Assembly (NCBI GenBank): GCA_002384725.1
Contig: DGBF01000140.1
Location: 1,079 to 10,394, forward strand
Origin: Flavobacteriales bacterium UBA4011
Lineage (GTDB): Bacteria > Bacteroidota > Bacteroidia > Flavobacteriales_D > Crocinitomicaceae
DNA: 9,316 nt
Direction of reading: 5' to 3'
Of this stretch, positions 1 through 6,522 are shown one piece after another. The translations under genes and the position numbers were made by a program. Below the pieces are notes generated by a model. That model was not told where the DNA came from. It did no database searches and worked only from the letters and a program-made list of their open reading frames with translations. Position 1 is the stretch's first letter; each line of letters starts with the position of its first letter.

Positions 1-405
1 TAAAAAGTGGGAAGCCTGTTCTCGGGGTGGCTTCTGTCCATTAAAAAAATGATAGGCTCCATGTACGATGCCCAATCTGGTCAACTCTTTTCTGTTTCTT
101 CCCCATTGTCTATCGAGGTGATCTATGCTTTCCGTAGCTTTACAATACACGAATTGCACCAAGGTGTCGTATCCTAGATCGTCGAACATCAATTCCCAAT
201 CCATTTTACCCTGGTGATGTGAAATATCAATTCCATGGTTAGTATAGCCGGTTGGAAATTGGGACAAGAAATCACCTCTGTACTTTCTGAACAATCGGCC
301 GTTATAGAAATAATACCCAATAGGTAGCCCTACAATGAGTGCGAATAGAATGATTGCCCACTTGAAAGGTTTGTTCTTTGAAAATAATGATTTCTTTTTA
401 CCCAT
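1..405 (-). CDS. GH25-family muramidase (lysozyme), membrane anchored, 3' end missing
   Basis: Glycoside hydrolase family 25 enzymes cleave the MurNAc-GlcNAc beta-1,4 bond of peptidoglycan. The first 135 codons are present and open to the window edge. The chosen ATG gives a basic start (MGKKK), then one hydrophobic segment at about residues 14-34, fitting an N-in membrane anchor or uncleaved signal. The catalytic domain begins near residue 57 with HGIDISHHQG and DW, the usual GH25 opening; D60 matches a conserved active-site Asp. FVYCKATES (about 88-96) and GAYHFFNGQKPPREQA (about 117-132) match the second and third conserved strands. The later D-x-E catalytic pair would lie beyond the left edge, so activity cannot be confirmed. 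It follows rplS on the same strand but sits behind a terminator. Family assignment is firm; the cellular role (wall remodelling) is inference. Confidence 0.88.
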   Translation of the reverse strand, partial: MGKKKSLFSKNKPFKWAIILFALIVGLPIGYYFYNGRLFRKYRGDFLSQFPTGYTNHGIDISHHQGKMDWELMFDDLGYDTLVQFVYCKATESIDHLDRQWGRNRKELTRLGIVHGAYHFFNGQKPPREQASHFL

Positions 406-418
406 TTTGGTGACCAAC

Positions 419-450
419 AAAAAAGGCCTTCTCGAAAGAAAGCCTTTTTA
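419..450 (-). terminator. Rho-independent terminator after rplS
   Basis: An 8-bp stem AAAAAGGC (420-427) / GCCTTTTT (442-449) encloses a 14-nt loop that can add a short CTT/AAG inner pairing. On the minus strand the hairpin ends in a run of U. It lies 18 nt after the rplS stop and only 13 nt before the GH25 start, so it should end most rplS transcripts. The symmetric A/T flanks could let it work in both directions. Confidence 0.8.
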
Positions 451-468
451 AATGTAGTTGTTTTAATT

Positions 469-831
469 CTAATCTGCTTTAACGAATGAACGTTTCTCAC
501 GAATACGAGCCGCTTTACCAGTAAGTTGACGGAAGTAAAAGATACGGGCGCGACGCACATAACCTTTCTTCGTTACTTTAATATCTTCTAAAAAAGGAGA
601 ACCCATTGGGAAAATACGTTCAACGCCAATATTTCCTGACATTTTACGAACTGTGAATGTTTCTGTCGAACCTTGACCTCTTCTTTGAAGCACAACGCCT
701 TGGAAATTTTGAGTACGCTCTTTCTCGCCCTCTTTAATTTTGTATGAAACATTTACTGTATCACCGCTAGAGAACTTTGGAAAGCTTTTGGTTTCCGTTA
801 ATTCGTTTTGAATTTCTCTGATTTTATCCAT
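469..831 (-). CDS. rplS: 50S ribosomal protein L19 (bL19)
   Basis: L19 binds 23S rRNA at the 30S-50S interface of the ribosome. The 120-residue product has the full-length family pattern: an N-terminal helix, then FSSGDTVNVSYKIKEG (about 21-36), FQGVVLQRRGQG (about 43-54), the TFTVRKMSGNIGVERIFP block (about 58-75), and the basic RRARIFYFRQLTGKAARI stretch (about 93-110). Length is normal for the family. The start is an ATG with no Shine-Dalgarno sequence, as usual in Bacteroidota. It appears as a single gene closed by its own terminator, with no trmD, rimM or rpsP beside it in this window. Upstream is a 165-nt divergent gap that may hold a leader RNA. Confidence 0.98.
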   Translation of the reverse strand: MDKIREIQNELTETKSFPKFSSGDTVNVSYKIKEGEKERTQNFQGVVLQRRGQGSTETFTVRKMSGNIGVERIFPMGSPFLEDIKVTKKGYVRRARIFYFRQLTGKAARIREKRSFVKAD

Positions 832-874
832 TATTTCTAATCTATTGTCTATTATATCCGTGTAAATCGGGGTG

Positions 875-882
875 CAATATTA
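875..882 (-). promoter_or_regulatory. Candidate rplS promoter, -7 element
   Basis: On the minus strand this reads TAATATTG, one mismatch from the Bacteroidota -7 consensus TAnnTTTG. It would place the transcript start about 35-40 nt before the rplS ATG. No clear TTG or TTTG element is visible at the usual upstream distance, so support is weak. Confidence 0.3.
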
Positions 883-899
883 CGGATAATTTCTAGAAT

Positions 900-930
900 A
901 GAGTATTTTTCTACTCTTTTTTTCTTTTTT
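900..930 (+). terminator. Terminator-like hairpin plus T-tract between divergent genes
   Basis: AGAGTA (900-905) and TACTCT (912-917) form a perfect 6-bp stem with a TTTTTC loop, followed directly by T-rich DNA broken by one C (to about 933). In plus-strand RNA this looks like an intrinsic terminator, yet no plus-strand gene lies upstream. It could stop antisense transcription coming out of rplS, end a small RNA, or form part of the rplS leader when read on the minus strand. The rest of 832-996 holds only the candidate promoters listed here. Confidence 0.45.
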
Positions 931-954
931 TTTCGCCTATTCCAATGCATTCCT

Positions 955-962
955 TAACCTTG
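955..962 (+). promoter_or_regulatory. Candidate promoter for the TPR-lipoprotein operon
   Basis: TAACCTTG differs by one base from the Bacteroidota -7 element TAnnTTTG. A TTTCG at 931-935, 19 nt upstream, is a poor match to the TTTG upstream element. Use would give a leader of about 28 nt before the ATG at 997. Confidence 0.3.
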
Positions 963-996
963 TGTAAAAGTCGATTATTTAACTGAATCTAGACCC

Positions 997-1737
997 ATGA
1001 AAACGGTATTTATTTTTATCTCCTTTCTGTTGCTCGTTGCCTGTTCCAATAAGAATGCAGAGCTCGCCAAAAAGCACAATGATGAAGGTGTTCTTTTTTT
1101 GGACAAAGAAGAATACGGCAAGGCATCTGAATCTTTTTACACGGCACTTGGTCAAGGAAAAATAAATGCAGAACTCGAAGCCGGGATTTTACGGAATTTA
1201 TCTTTGTTACATTTTTTTCAAGACCACAAAGACTCAGCGCTGATGTATGCGGAGAAAGCCATGAACAAAGCCGAGAAAGATACCTATTACTATTTTTTGA
1301 CAAAAGCAGAATTTGCCTTGTTGAACGAAAATATGGAAGTGGCTATTTCTAACTTTGAGAAAGCCAAAGGCGAAAAACCAGACGAAATGGCTATTTACAA
1401 TAGTCTCGGCATGATTTATAGCGGAAATTACGGGGTTAAATTTGAAGATCAACAAAAGGCTTTGGTCAATAATAAGAAGGCATACCAGTTAAGTCAGCGT
1501 GAACCGCTCGCAGATGCTTTGGCGACAAGCTATATGAATGTTAATAATTATAAAGAAAGTATTCCCTTGTGGGAGTCATTGATAAAACAAAACCCTTCTA
1601 AAATGGATTATCATTTCCAGTTGGGTGTGGCCTTGTTTTTTTCGGGTCAACAAGAAAAGGGCGAAGAAAAAATGGAATATGCAGCAGAACGTGACGAAAA
1701 CTGTCGACATATGCTGGATGAAATGATAGCGGAATAA
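997..1737 (+). CDS. TPR-repeat lipoprotein, function unknown
   Basis: This 246-residue protein begins with a lipoprotein signal: a basic/hydrophobic stretch ending in the lipobox L13-V-A-C16, so C16 should be lipidated by Lgt and the protein anchored in the cell envelope. From about residue 22 to the end it is helical, with roughly six TPR-like repeats: about 22-55, 58-92, 96-130, 132-166, 171-200 and 204-237. Typical alternating small/aromatic positions are visible, for example in AIYNSLGMIYSGN and DYHFQLGVALFF. TPRs bind other proteins, so a scaffold role is likely, but no partner can be named. It lies 5 nt upstream of the amidohydrolase gene in a probable operon. The ATG is chosen because it gives a complete signal peptide. 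TPR and lipoprotein calls are strong; function is unknown. Confidence 0.85.
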   Translation: MKTVFIFISFLLLVACSNKNAELAKKHNDEGVLFLDKEEYGKASESFYTALGQGKINAELEAGILRNLSLLHFFQDHKDSALMYAEKAMNKAEKDTYYYFLTKAEFALLNENMEVAISNFEKAKGEKPDEMAIYNSLGMIYSGNYGVKFEDQQKALVNNKKAYQLSQREPLADALATSYMNVNNYKESIPLWESLIKQNPSKMDYHFQLGVALFFSGQQEKGEEKMEYAAERDENCRHMLDEMIAE

Positions 1738-1742
1738 TATTT

Positions 1743-2729
1743 ATGACGAAGAAAAAAATGTTCATTCTTGGACAAGAAATTATACCCGGTAAAGGGTATC
1801 AATTGAATATGGATGTGGCAAAGTTGCACACACATACACCAGTTCAGGTTCCAGTATTTGTGGAACGAGCAATAGTGGATGGTCCAGTATTGTTGTTGAT
1901 GGCTGGTGTTCATGGAGATGAAATCAATGGAATTGAAATAGTTCGACGAATAATAAAGAACAAATTCAATAAACCGTCAGCAGGAACAATTATTTGTCTG
2001 CCAGTGTTCAATATTTTTGGTTTTTTGAATATTTCTAGATTTTTACCCGATGGCCGAGATTTGAATCGCTCTTTTCCAGGAAGTAAAAATGGATCTTTGG
2101 CTAGTCAATTTGCTTATCAATTCATTAATGAAATATCGCCCAATGTAGACTATATCATTGATTTTCACACAGGGGCAGCACAACGCAACAATGCAGCGCA
2201 GATTCGCTGTAACTCTAAAGATACACGAAGTATGGAATTGGCAAGAGTTTTCAACGCTCCCTTTATTGTCCATTCCAATACGATTCCAAAATCGCTTAGA
2301 GAGGTCTTGACAAAACGAGGGAAACAAGTTCTTTTGTTTGAAGGTGGGAAAGCCGATTCAATTGACGAAAGTATTATTCATCATGGAGTGACCGGTGTTA
2401 AAAGAATACTCGAACATCTTGGGATGAGGAAATTTAGAGAAGACGTTCAAATTAAGCGTAAATCAGTATTCCTTAAATCGGATAAGTGGCTGCGAGCGGG
2501 TAATTCAGGCTTGTTTTTAAGTCATGTAGAAAATGGACACAAGGTTAAAAAGGGTGAGTTACTTGGCTTCATTAGCGATCCCTTTGGCAAAATAGAACGC
2601 AAATTGAAATCTTCCGACGATGGATACATCTTTTGTTTAAATGAATCGCCTGTTGTCAATAAAGGCGATGCCATTTTCCATATTGGATCAACTGACAAGG
2701 AAGCGTACAAAGTCGTTTCTGAAGGATAA
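1743..2729 (+). CDS. Succinylglutamate desuccinylase/aspartoacylase-family zinc amidohydrolase
   Basis: This is an M14-like zinc amidohydrolase of the AstE/aspartoacylase superfamily, which hydrolyses N-acyl amino acids or related amides. Zinc ligands are visible: H57 and E60 in GVHGDE, and H142 in DFHTG. RDLNRSFPG (105-113) matches the substrate-carboxylate site, and E200 in LFEGGK is the likely catalytic glutamate. A C-terminal beta-rich domain (about 245-320) follows, as in long family members. Length (328) is typical. There is no signal peptide, so it is probably cytoplasmic. In many bacteria such proteins are encoded near RimK-type ligases; none is present in this window, so the substrate is unknown. 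The gene is 5 nt behind the TPR lipoprotein gene and is probably co-transcribed. All catalytic residues look intact. Family is firm; the specific reaction is not. Confidence 0.9.
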   Translation: MTKKKMFILGQEIIPGKGYQLNMDVAKLHTHTPVQVPVFVERAIVDGPVLLLMAGVHGDEINGIEIVRRIIKNKFNKPSAGTIICLPVFNIFGFLNISRFLPDGRDLNRSFPGSKNGSLASQFAYQFINEISPNVDYIIDFHTGAAQRNNAAQIRCNSKDTRSMELARVFNAPFIVHSNTIPKSLREVLTKRGKQVLLFEGGKADSIDESIIHHGVTGVKRILEHLGMRKFREDVQIKRKSVFLKSDKWLRAGNSGLFLSHVENGHKVKKGELLGFISDPFGKIERKLKSSDDGYIFCLNESPVVNKGDAIFHIGSTDKEAYKVVSEG

Positions 2730-2733
2730 AATT

Positions 2734-2775
2734 CAATGAACAATTGATGATTGACAATGAATAATGTCAATTAAT
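2734..2775. repeat. Degenerate 7-bp tandem repeat
   Basis: Six successive heptamers read CAATGAA, CAATTGA, TGATTGA, CAATGAA, TAATGTC, AATTAAT. The tract also contains an inverted pair ATTGACA / TGTCAAT. It starts 4 nt after the amidohydrolase stop and ends before the panB promoter candidate. Similar 'AATTGA'-type repeats occur between genes in other Bacteroidota (from memory, not checked). No function is evident. Confidence 0.5.
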
Positions 2776-2782
2776 CTTAATT

Positions 2783-2814
2783 TTGACAAAAAGTAGAGAT
2801 AAAAGAGTAGTTTG
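2783..2814 (+). promoter_or_regulatory. Candidate panB promoter
   Basis: TTGACA at 2783-2788 is followed, 22 nt after its TTG, by TAGTTTG at 2808-2814. The second element resembles TAnnTTTG with one base missing. Spacing fits the Flavobacterium pattern (TTG, 17-23 nt, TAnnTTTG). The transcript would start near 2820, giving a leader of about 35 nt before panB. Confidence 0.4.
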
Positions 2815-2855
2815 AAAATTATCTGCCAATCAAGAATCCGCAATCCCATTAAATT

Positions 2856-3671
2856 ATGTCAGTACACAAAAATGTAAAAAGAGTCACCACGCACACAATT
2901 CAAGAAATGAAAAGTGCTGGCGTGAAAATCTCCATGCTTACCGGATATGATTATTCGATGGCGCGTATAATTGATACAGCTGGAATTGACGTTATTCTCG
3001 TTGGTGATTCAGCTTCGAATGTGATGGCCGGACACGAGACGACTCTTCCTATTACTTTGGATGAGATGATTTATCATGCTTCTTCCGTAGTGAGAGCGGT
3101 AGAGCGGGCTTTGGTAGTGGTAGATATGCCTTTTGGATCTTACCAAGGGAATTCAAGAGAAGCCCTGTCGAGCGCCATACGCATTATGAAGCAATCGGGT
3201 GGACATGCTATTAAATTGGAAGGTGGACGAGAAGTAATCGAATCTGTTACCCGAATTTTGACAGCTGGAATTCCAGTTATGGGTCATTTGGGTTTAACGC
3301 CTCAATCTATTTACAAGTTCGGAACTTATGCAGTAAGAGCGAAAGAAGATGAGGAAGCACAGCGCTTGTTAGAAGACGCTAAATTATTGGAGGAAGCTGG
3401 TTGTTTCGCAATAGTACTAGAGAAAATCCCAACTGAATTGGCCGCAGAAGTCGCGAAATCTGTCACTATTCCGATCATTGGAATTGGGGCTGGAAATGGA
3501 GTGGACGGACAAGTTTTGGTTGTGCACGATATGTTGGGTATTAACAATGAGTTTAATCCGCGTTTCTTACGCAAATACCACAACCTATACGAAGAAATGT
3601 TAGGTTCTTTCCACCGTTATATTGAAGATGTGAAGTCTGGTGATTTTCCGAATGAAAACGAGCAGTATTAG
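2856..3671 (+). CDS. panB: 3-methyl-2-oxobutanoate hydroxymethyltransferase (ketopantoate hydroxymethyltransferase)
   Basis: PanB transfers a hydroxymethyl group from 5,10-methylene-tetrahydrofolate to 2-oxoisovalerate, giving ketopantoate, the first committed step to pantothenate and CoA. It is cytoplasmic, a TIM barrel. Conserved blocks appear in order: [10 protein letters not shown] (27-36); [19 protein letters not shown] (49-67) with metal ligand D51; VVDMPFGSY (88-96) with D90; IKLEGG (119-124) with E122; [10 protein letters not shown] (142-151); and LEKIP (188-192) with catalytic-base candidate E189. The IPIIGIGAG substrate loop (about 206-215) and HDMLG block follow. Length (271) is normal and no key residue is missing. 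The RluA-like gene starts 3 nt after the stop, so the two are probably co-transcribed. No other pantothenate gene is in the window. Confidence 0.97.
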   Translation: MSVHKNVKRVTTHTIQEMKSAGVKISMLTGYDYSMARIIDTAGIDVILVGDSASNVMAGHETTLPITLDEMIYHASSVVRAVERALVVVDMPFGSYQGNSREALSSAIRIMKQSGGHAIKLEGGREVIESVTRILTAGIPVMGHLGLTPQSIYKFGTYAVRAKEDEEAQRLLEDAKLLEEAGCFAIVLEKIPTELAAEVAKSVTIPIIGIGAGNGVDGQVLVVHDMLGINNEFNPRFLRKYHNLYEEMLGSFHRYIEDVKSGDFPNENEQY

Positions 3672-3674
3672 TCA

Positions 3675-4370
3675 ATGACAAACCCCAGTGAATTTGGTTT
3701 AGAAGTTCTTTTTGAGGACAACCACGTTCTTGTGGTCAATAAAAAAGCATCCGATATTTCACAAGGAGATAAAACAGGCGATGTTCCTTTGCCCGATAAG
3801 ATAAAGGAGTATTGGAAAAAGAAATACGACAAACCGGGAAATGTGTATTGCGGTGTCGTTCATCGATTGGACAGGCCAACAAGTGGAGCATTAATTTTTA
3901 CCAGAACCAGCAAAGCTTTAGAGCGATTATCCAAACAATTTCGCGAGAAAACGGTCAAGAAAACCTATTGGGCAATTGTAGAAAGCAAGCCAGCTCGACC
4001 TAGCGGAACCCTCGAACATTTTCTAAAGAAAAACGAGAAGCAAAATAAAAGCTACGCTTCCGACAAGGAAACACCAGGGAGTAAGAAAGCAATTCTATAT
4101 TATAAATCGATTGCCGAAAGTGATAAGTACGATCTCTTAGAAATTGAACTTGAAACCGGACGACATCATCAAATTCGTTGTCAGTTGGGCACTATAGGTT
4201 GTGTAATCAAAGGAGATGTGAAATACGGCGCTAGACGCTCCAATCCAGATAAATCTATTTCATTACACGCCAGATATGTGTCATTTGATCATCCAGTAAC
4301 GAAGGAAAGAGTAAATATCACTGCGCCAGTTCCAGAGGATAGTTTGTGGAGGTTTTTTGAGCGGAGGTGA
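3675..4370 (+). CDS. RluA-family RNA pseudouridine synthase
   Basis: Enzymes of this family isomerise specific uridines in rRNA or tRNA to pseudouridine. The 231-residue protein has the RluA core: FEDNHVLVVNKKASDIS (13-29), the active-site motif GVVHRLDRPTSG (60-71) with catalytic D66, KKTYWAIV (95-102), and GRHHQIRCQL (162-171), the late conserved motif. It starts directly with the catalytic domain and lacks an N-terminal S4 RNA-binding domain, as in RluA/RluC-like short members. The target uridine cannot be told from sequence. It lies 3 nt downstream of panB, with no promoter between, so expression is probably tied to panB; no functional link between the two is known to me. Confidence 0.93.
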   Translation: MTNPSEFGLEVLFEDNHVLVVNKKASDISQGDKTGDVPLPDKIKEYWKKKYDKPGNVYCGVVHRLDRPTSGALIFTRTSKALERLSKQFREKTVKKTYWAIVESKPARPSGTLEHFLKKNEKQNKSYASDKETPGSKKAILYYKSIAESDKYDLLEIELETGRHHQIRCQLGTIGCVIKGDVKYGARRSNPDKSISLHARYVSFDHPVTKERVNITAPVPEDSLWRFFERR

Positions 4371-4383
4371 AGTAAAAATTGAC

Positions 4384-4475
4384 CGTAAAGAAGCAGAGTG
4401 CGCAAAGGGAGAGCCTATTTTGTCTTGTTCGCAGAATTTAAACTGAAACTTAATTTACGTCCTCAGCCTCTTTGC
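4384..4475. repeat. Degenerate 9-bp repeat with inverted GCAAAG arms
   Basis: The convergent gap 4371-4515 contains three adjacent 9-mers, CGTAAAGAA, GCAGAGTGC and GCAAAGGGA (about 4384-4410), and an opposite-strand copy ending in CCTCTTTGC (4467-4475). GCAAAG (4402-4407) pairs with CTTTGC (4470-4475). Intergenic repeats of the 'CGCAAAGGACGCAAAG' type are widespread in bacteria (from memory). A short TTTGC/GCAAA hairpin (4471-4483) lies at the right arm, but no convincing T-tract terminator is seen between the converging genes. Confidence 0.45.
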
Positions 4476-4515
4476 AGTGCAAATGCAATCAACCCAAACA
4501 TTTTCATCTTAGTTG

Positions 4516-5370
4516 TTAAACCTTTTCTTCGTTTAATCCCTTCACCTTCCGCACCACCAAATAAATCCCCACCAAAACAAACGGTATACTCAACCATTGT
4601 CCCGTATTCAAGAATAATCCAGCATCGCGCTCTGCCTGACCAATTTTAATAAATTCAATAAAGAATCTCGCAGAAAACAACAAAATCAAGAACCAACCCA
4701 AAATACGACCCGGGATTTTCACCAAGTCTTTTTTGTAGTACAGATACATCATTACGAAGAAAATCAACAAGTAAGCAATGGCCTCGTACAATTGAGCTGG
4801 GTGACGTGGTGTCGGGTCCAAAGCGTGCGTTAAGTCATTATAATAATGAGGAAAGCTAAATGCCCAAGGTTTATCGTTAGGGACTCCAACAATTTCAGAA
4901 TTCACCAAATTGCCCAATCGAATGAAACAGGCCGCAATTGCTCCAGGAGCAGCCAATTTGTCCAAAGTCCATACGATAGGTTTTTTAACTACACGCTTGG
5001 AATAAAAATACGCTGCAATTAAAATAGCGAGAACTCCACCATGACTCGCCAGACCACCTTCCCAAACTTTAAATATATCCAACGGATGAGAGAAATAACC
5101 GCGCTGCGCAATGCCTTGAATGTCAATATGATCGAAATAGGGACCATAGAAAAATACATGACCTAAACGTGCACCAATTATCGTTGCTAGCACCATGTAA
5201 ATGACCAATTTGTCCAAAGCGTCTTCCGACATGCCTTCACGCTTGTACATGCGTTTCACGACTAAAAAGGCGAAAATTAATCCTGTTACGAAAAGCAATC
5301 CGTATAAATTTGGTGTTTTCCAACCATCGATAATTTCAGGAGTAACATCCCAGGTAATAGCTAAATTCAT
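4516..5370 (-). CDS. lgt: Phosphatidylglycerol-prolipoprotein diacylglyceryl transferase
   Basis: Lgt is the inner-membrane enzyme that moves diacylglycerol from phosphatidylglycerol to the lipobox cysteine of prolipoproteins, the first step of lipoprotein maturation. The 284-residue protein has about seven hydrophobic segments. Signatures visible are GARLGHVFFY (66-75), GGLASHGG (105-112) with the essential H110, RLGNLVNSEIVG (151-162, the Lgt signature with R151, N154 and E159), HPAQLYEA (190-197), and RFFIEF (235-240) with R235 and E239. Length matches the family. The start is the only good ATG in frame after the trhO stop, 19 nt downstream of it, so lgt is likely the second gene of a trhO-lgt operon. 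The TPR lipoprotein at 997 is a plausible substrate. Confidence 0.96.
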   Translation of the reverse strand: MNLAITWDVTPEIIDGWKTPNLYGLLFVTGLIFAFLVVKRMYKREGMSEDALDKLVIYMVLATIIGARLGHVFFYGPYFDHIDIQGIAQRGYFSHPLDIFKVWEGGLASHGGVLAILIAAYFYSKRVVKKPIVWTLDKLAAPGAIAACFIRLGNLVNSEIVGVPNDKPWAFSFPHYYNDLTHALDPTPRHPAQLYEAIAYLLIFFVMMYLYYKKDLVKIPGRILGWFLILLFSARFFIEFIKIGQAERDAGLFLNTGQWLSIPFVLVGIYLVVRKVKGLNEEKV

Positions 5371-5389
5371 TGCTGTTTTTTAAAGTGGA

Positions 5390-6448
5390 CTAAGTTAAGT
5401 TTTTTTCGCTCCTTTTTTGAAACGGCAACTTCTCCGACCGACCTTTTTTGAAAATTAAATTGGAATTTTGTAATCCTTTTCGTTTTTCTTTCTGCTCTTC
5501 TTCCGGCAAATGGGTGAATTCCAAACAATCTTGCGAACAGGTATTCTCCATTTTTTCTTGACACGATTCGCATTGAATGAAAAGAAGGTGACAAGCTTCA
5601 TTTAAACAATTGGTGTGCGTATCGGCAGGATTTCCACATTGGTGACAAACCGCTATGATATTTTCAGAAATTCGCTCGCCTCGTCTTTCATCGAACACAA
5701 AGTTTTTTCCAATGAATTTATTCGGAATACCTTGTTCTTTGCAATCGTTGGCGTATTTGATAATCCCTCCTTCCAATTGATGTACATTCTGAAATCCACG
5801 GTGTTTGAACCAAGCTGATGCTTTTTCACAACGAATTCCACCTGTGCAATACATGACCAAGTTTTTGTCTTCGTTTCCTTTCAAATATTCTTCTTCTATC
5901 AAGGGTAGGGACTCTCGAAAGGTATCTACGTCTGGCGTAATTGCTCCGTTAAAATGACCAACTTCTGACTCATAATGATTTCGAAAATCAATAAGAATAG
6001 TATCGTCTTTGTCTGTTAATGCGTTGAATTCTTCAGCCGTTAAGTGTTTTCCCTTGTTGGTCACATCAAACGTTTCATCGTTCAAACCATCGGCAACGAT
6101 TTTGTGTCGAACCTTTATTTTCAGCTTCAAGAACGGAAATTCGGCCCCAGATTCTTCCACCGCCATGTTAAGACGAACTCCTTTTGTAAAGTCGATTTCG
6201 TCGACCAATTCGCGAAGTAAATGAATGCTGTCTATTGGAACTGAAATTTGAGCATTGATTCCTTCATGTGCGACATAAATTCGACCGATAATTTTGAGCT
6301 TGTCCATTTCCGTGTACAAATGATCACGGAAAAGTGAAGGATTTTCTATTTTGGCATATTGATAAAATGACACCGTAACAAATTGAGCTCCATCGGCTCT
6401 TAATTTTGCTTCCAATTCATTTTTATCTAAAGTATTACACAGTTGCAT
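5390..6448 (-). CDS. trhO: Rhodanese-fold tRNA uridine(34) hydroxylase (UPF0176/YceA family)
   Basis: TrhO hydroxylates U34 of certain tRNAs at C5 using molecular oxygen (known for E. coli and B. subtilis members). The 352-residue protein has an N-terminal acylphosphatase-like domain (about 20-115; GRIYVAHEGINAQISVP at 55-71), a rhodanese domain (about 130-240; LIDFRNHYESEVGHFNGA) with active-site loop MYCTGGIRCEKAS (199-211; C201 catalytic, C207 conserved), and a C-terminal cysteine-rich segment. That segment has eight cysteines (268, 271, 281, 286, 293, 296, 304, 308), suggesting two metal sites. After about residue 320 comes a basic tail with a repeated F-x-K-RSEK motif, probably disordered. 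It lies 19 nt upstream of lgt in a likely operon. All expected active-site residues are present. Confidence 0.93.
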   Translation of the reverse strand: MQLCNTLDKNELEAKLRADGAQFVTVSFYQYAKIENPSLFRDHLYTEMDKLKIIGRIYVAHEGINAQISVPIDSIHLLRELVDEIDFTKGVRLNMAVEESGAEFPFLKLKIKVRHKIVADGLNDETFDVTNKGKHLTAEEFNALTDKDDTILIDFRNHYESEVGHFNGAITPDVDTFRESLPLIEEEYLKGNEDKNLVMYCTGGIRCEKASAWFKHRGFQNVHQLEGGIIKYANDCKEQGIPNKFIGKNFVFDERRGERISENIIAVCHQCGNPADTHTNCLNEACHLLFIQCESCQEKMENTCSQDCLEFTHLPEEEQKEKRKGLQNSNLIFKKGRSEKLPFQKRSEKNLT

Positions 6449-6476
6449 GCTATGAATGTTTAAATAATTTGAAATG

Positions 6477-6484
6477 TAAAGATA
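6477..6484 (-). promoter_or_regulatory. Candidate trhO-lgt promoter, -7 element
   Basis: On the minus strand this reads TATCTTTA, one mismatch from TAnnTTTG. A start about 7 nt downstream would leave roughly a 20-nt leader before the trhO ATG. No clear upstream TTG element is seen. Confidence 0.28.
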
Positions 6485-6508
6485 AGAGATTTGATAAAAT
6501 GGTTTAGT

Positions 6509-6516
6509 TACTTTTG
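6509..6516 (+). promoter_or_regulatory. Perfect Bacteroidota -7 element before the Gre-like gene
   Basis: TACTTTTG matches TAnnTTTG exactly. A TTTG at 6490-6493 lies 15 nt upstream, somewhat closer than the usual 17-23. With normal spacing the transcript would begin at about 6521-6523, at or next to the ATG at 6523, implying a leaderless or near-leaderless mRNA. Confidence 0.5.
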
Positions 6517-6522
6517 AGAAGT

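Noticed and set aside
4398..4649. Plus-strand open frame of 83 codons across the gap and the 3' end of lgt.
   Set aside because: It mostly runs antisense to the well-supported lgt gene, has no recognisable domain and includes the repeat element.
6514..6522. TTG start three codons upstream of the Gre-like ATG.
   Set aside because: It lies inside a perfect -7 promoter element, and the ATG at 6523 fits the family N-terminus.
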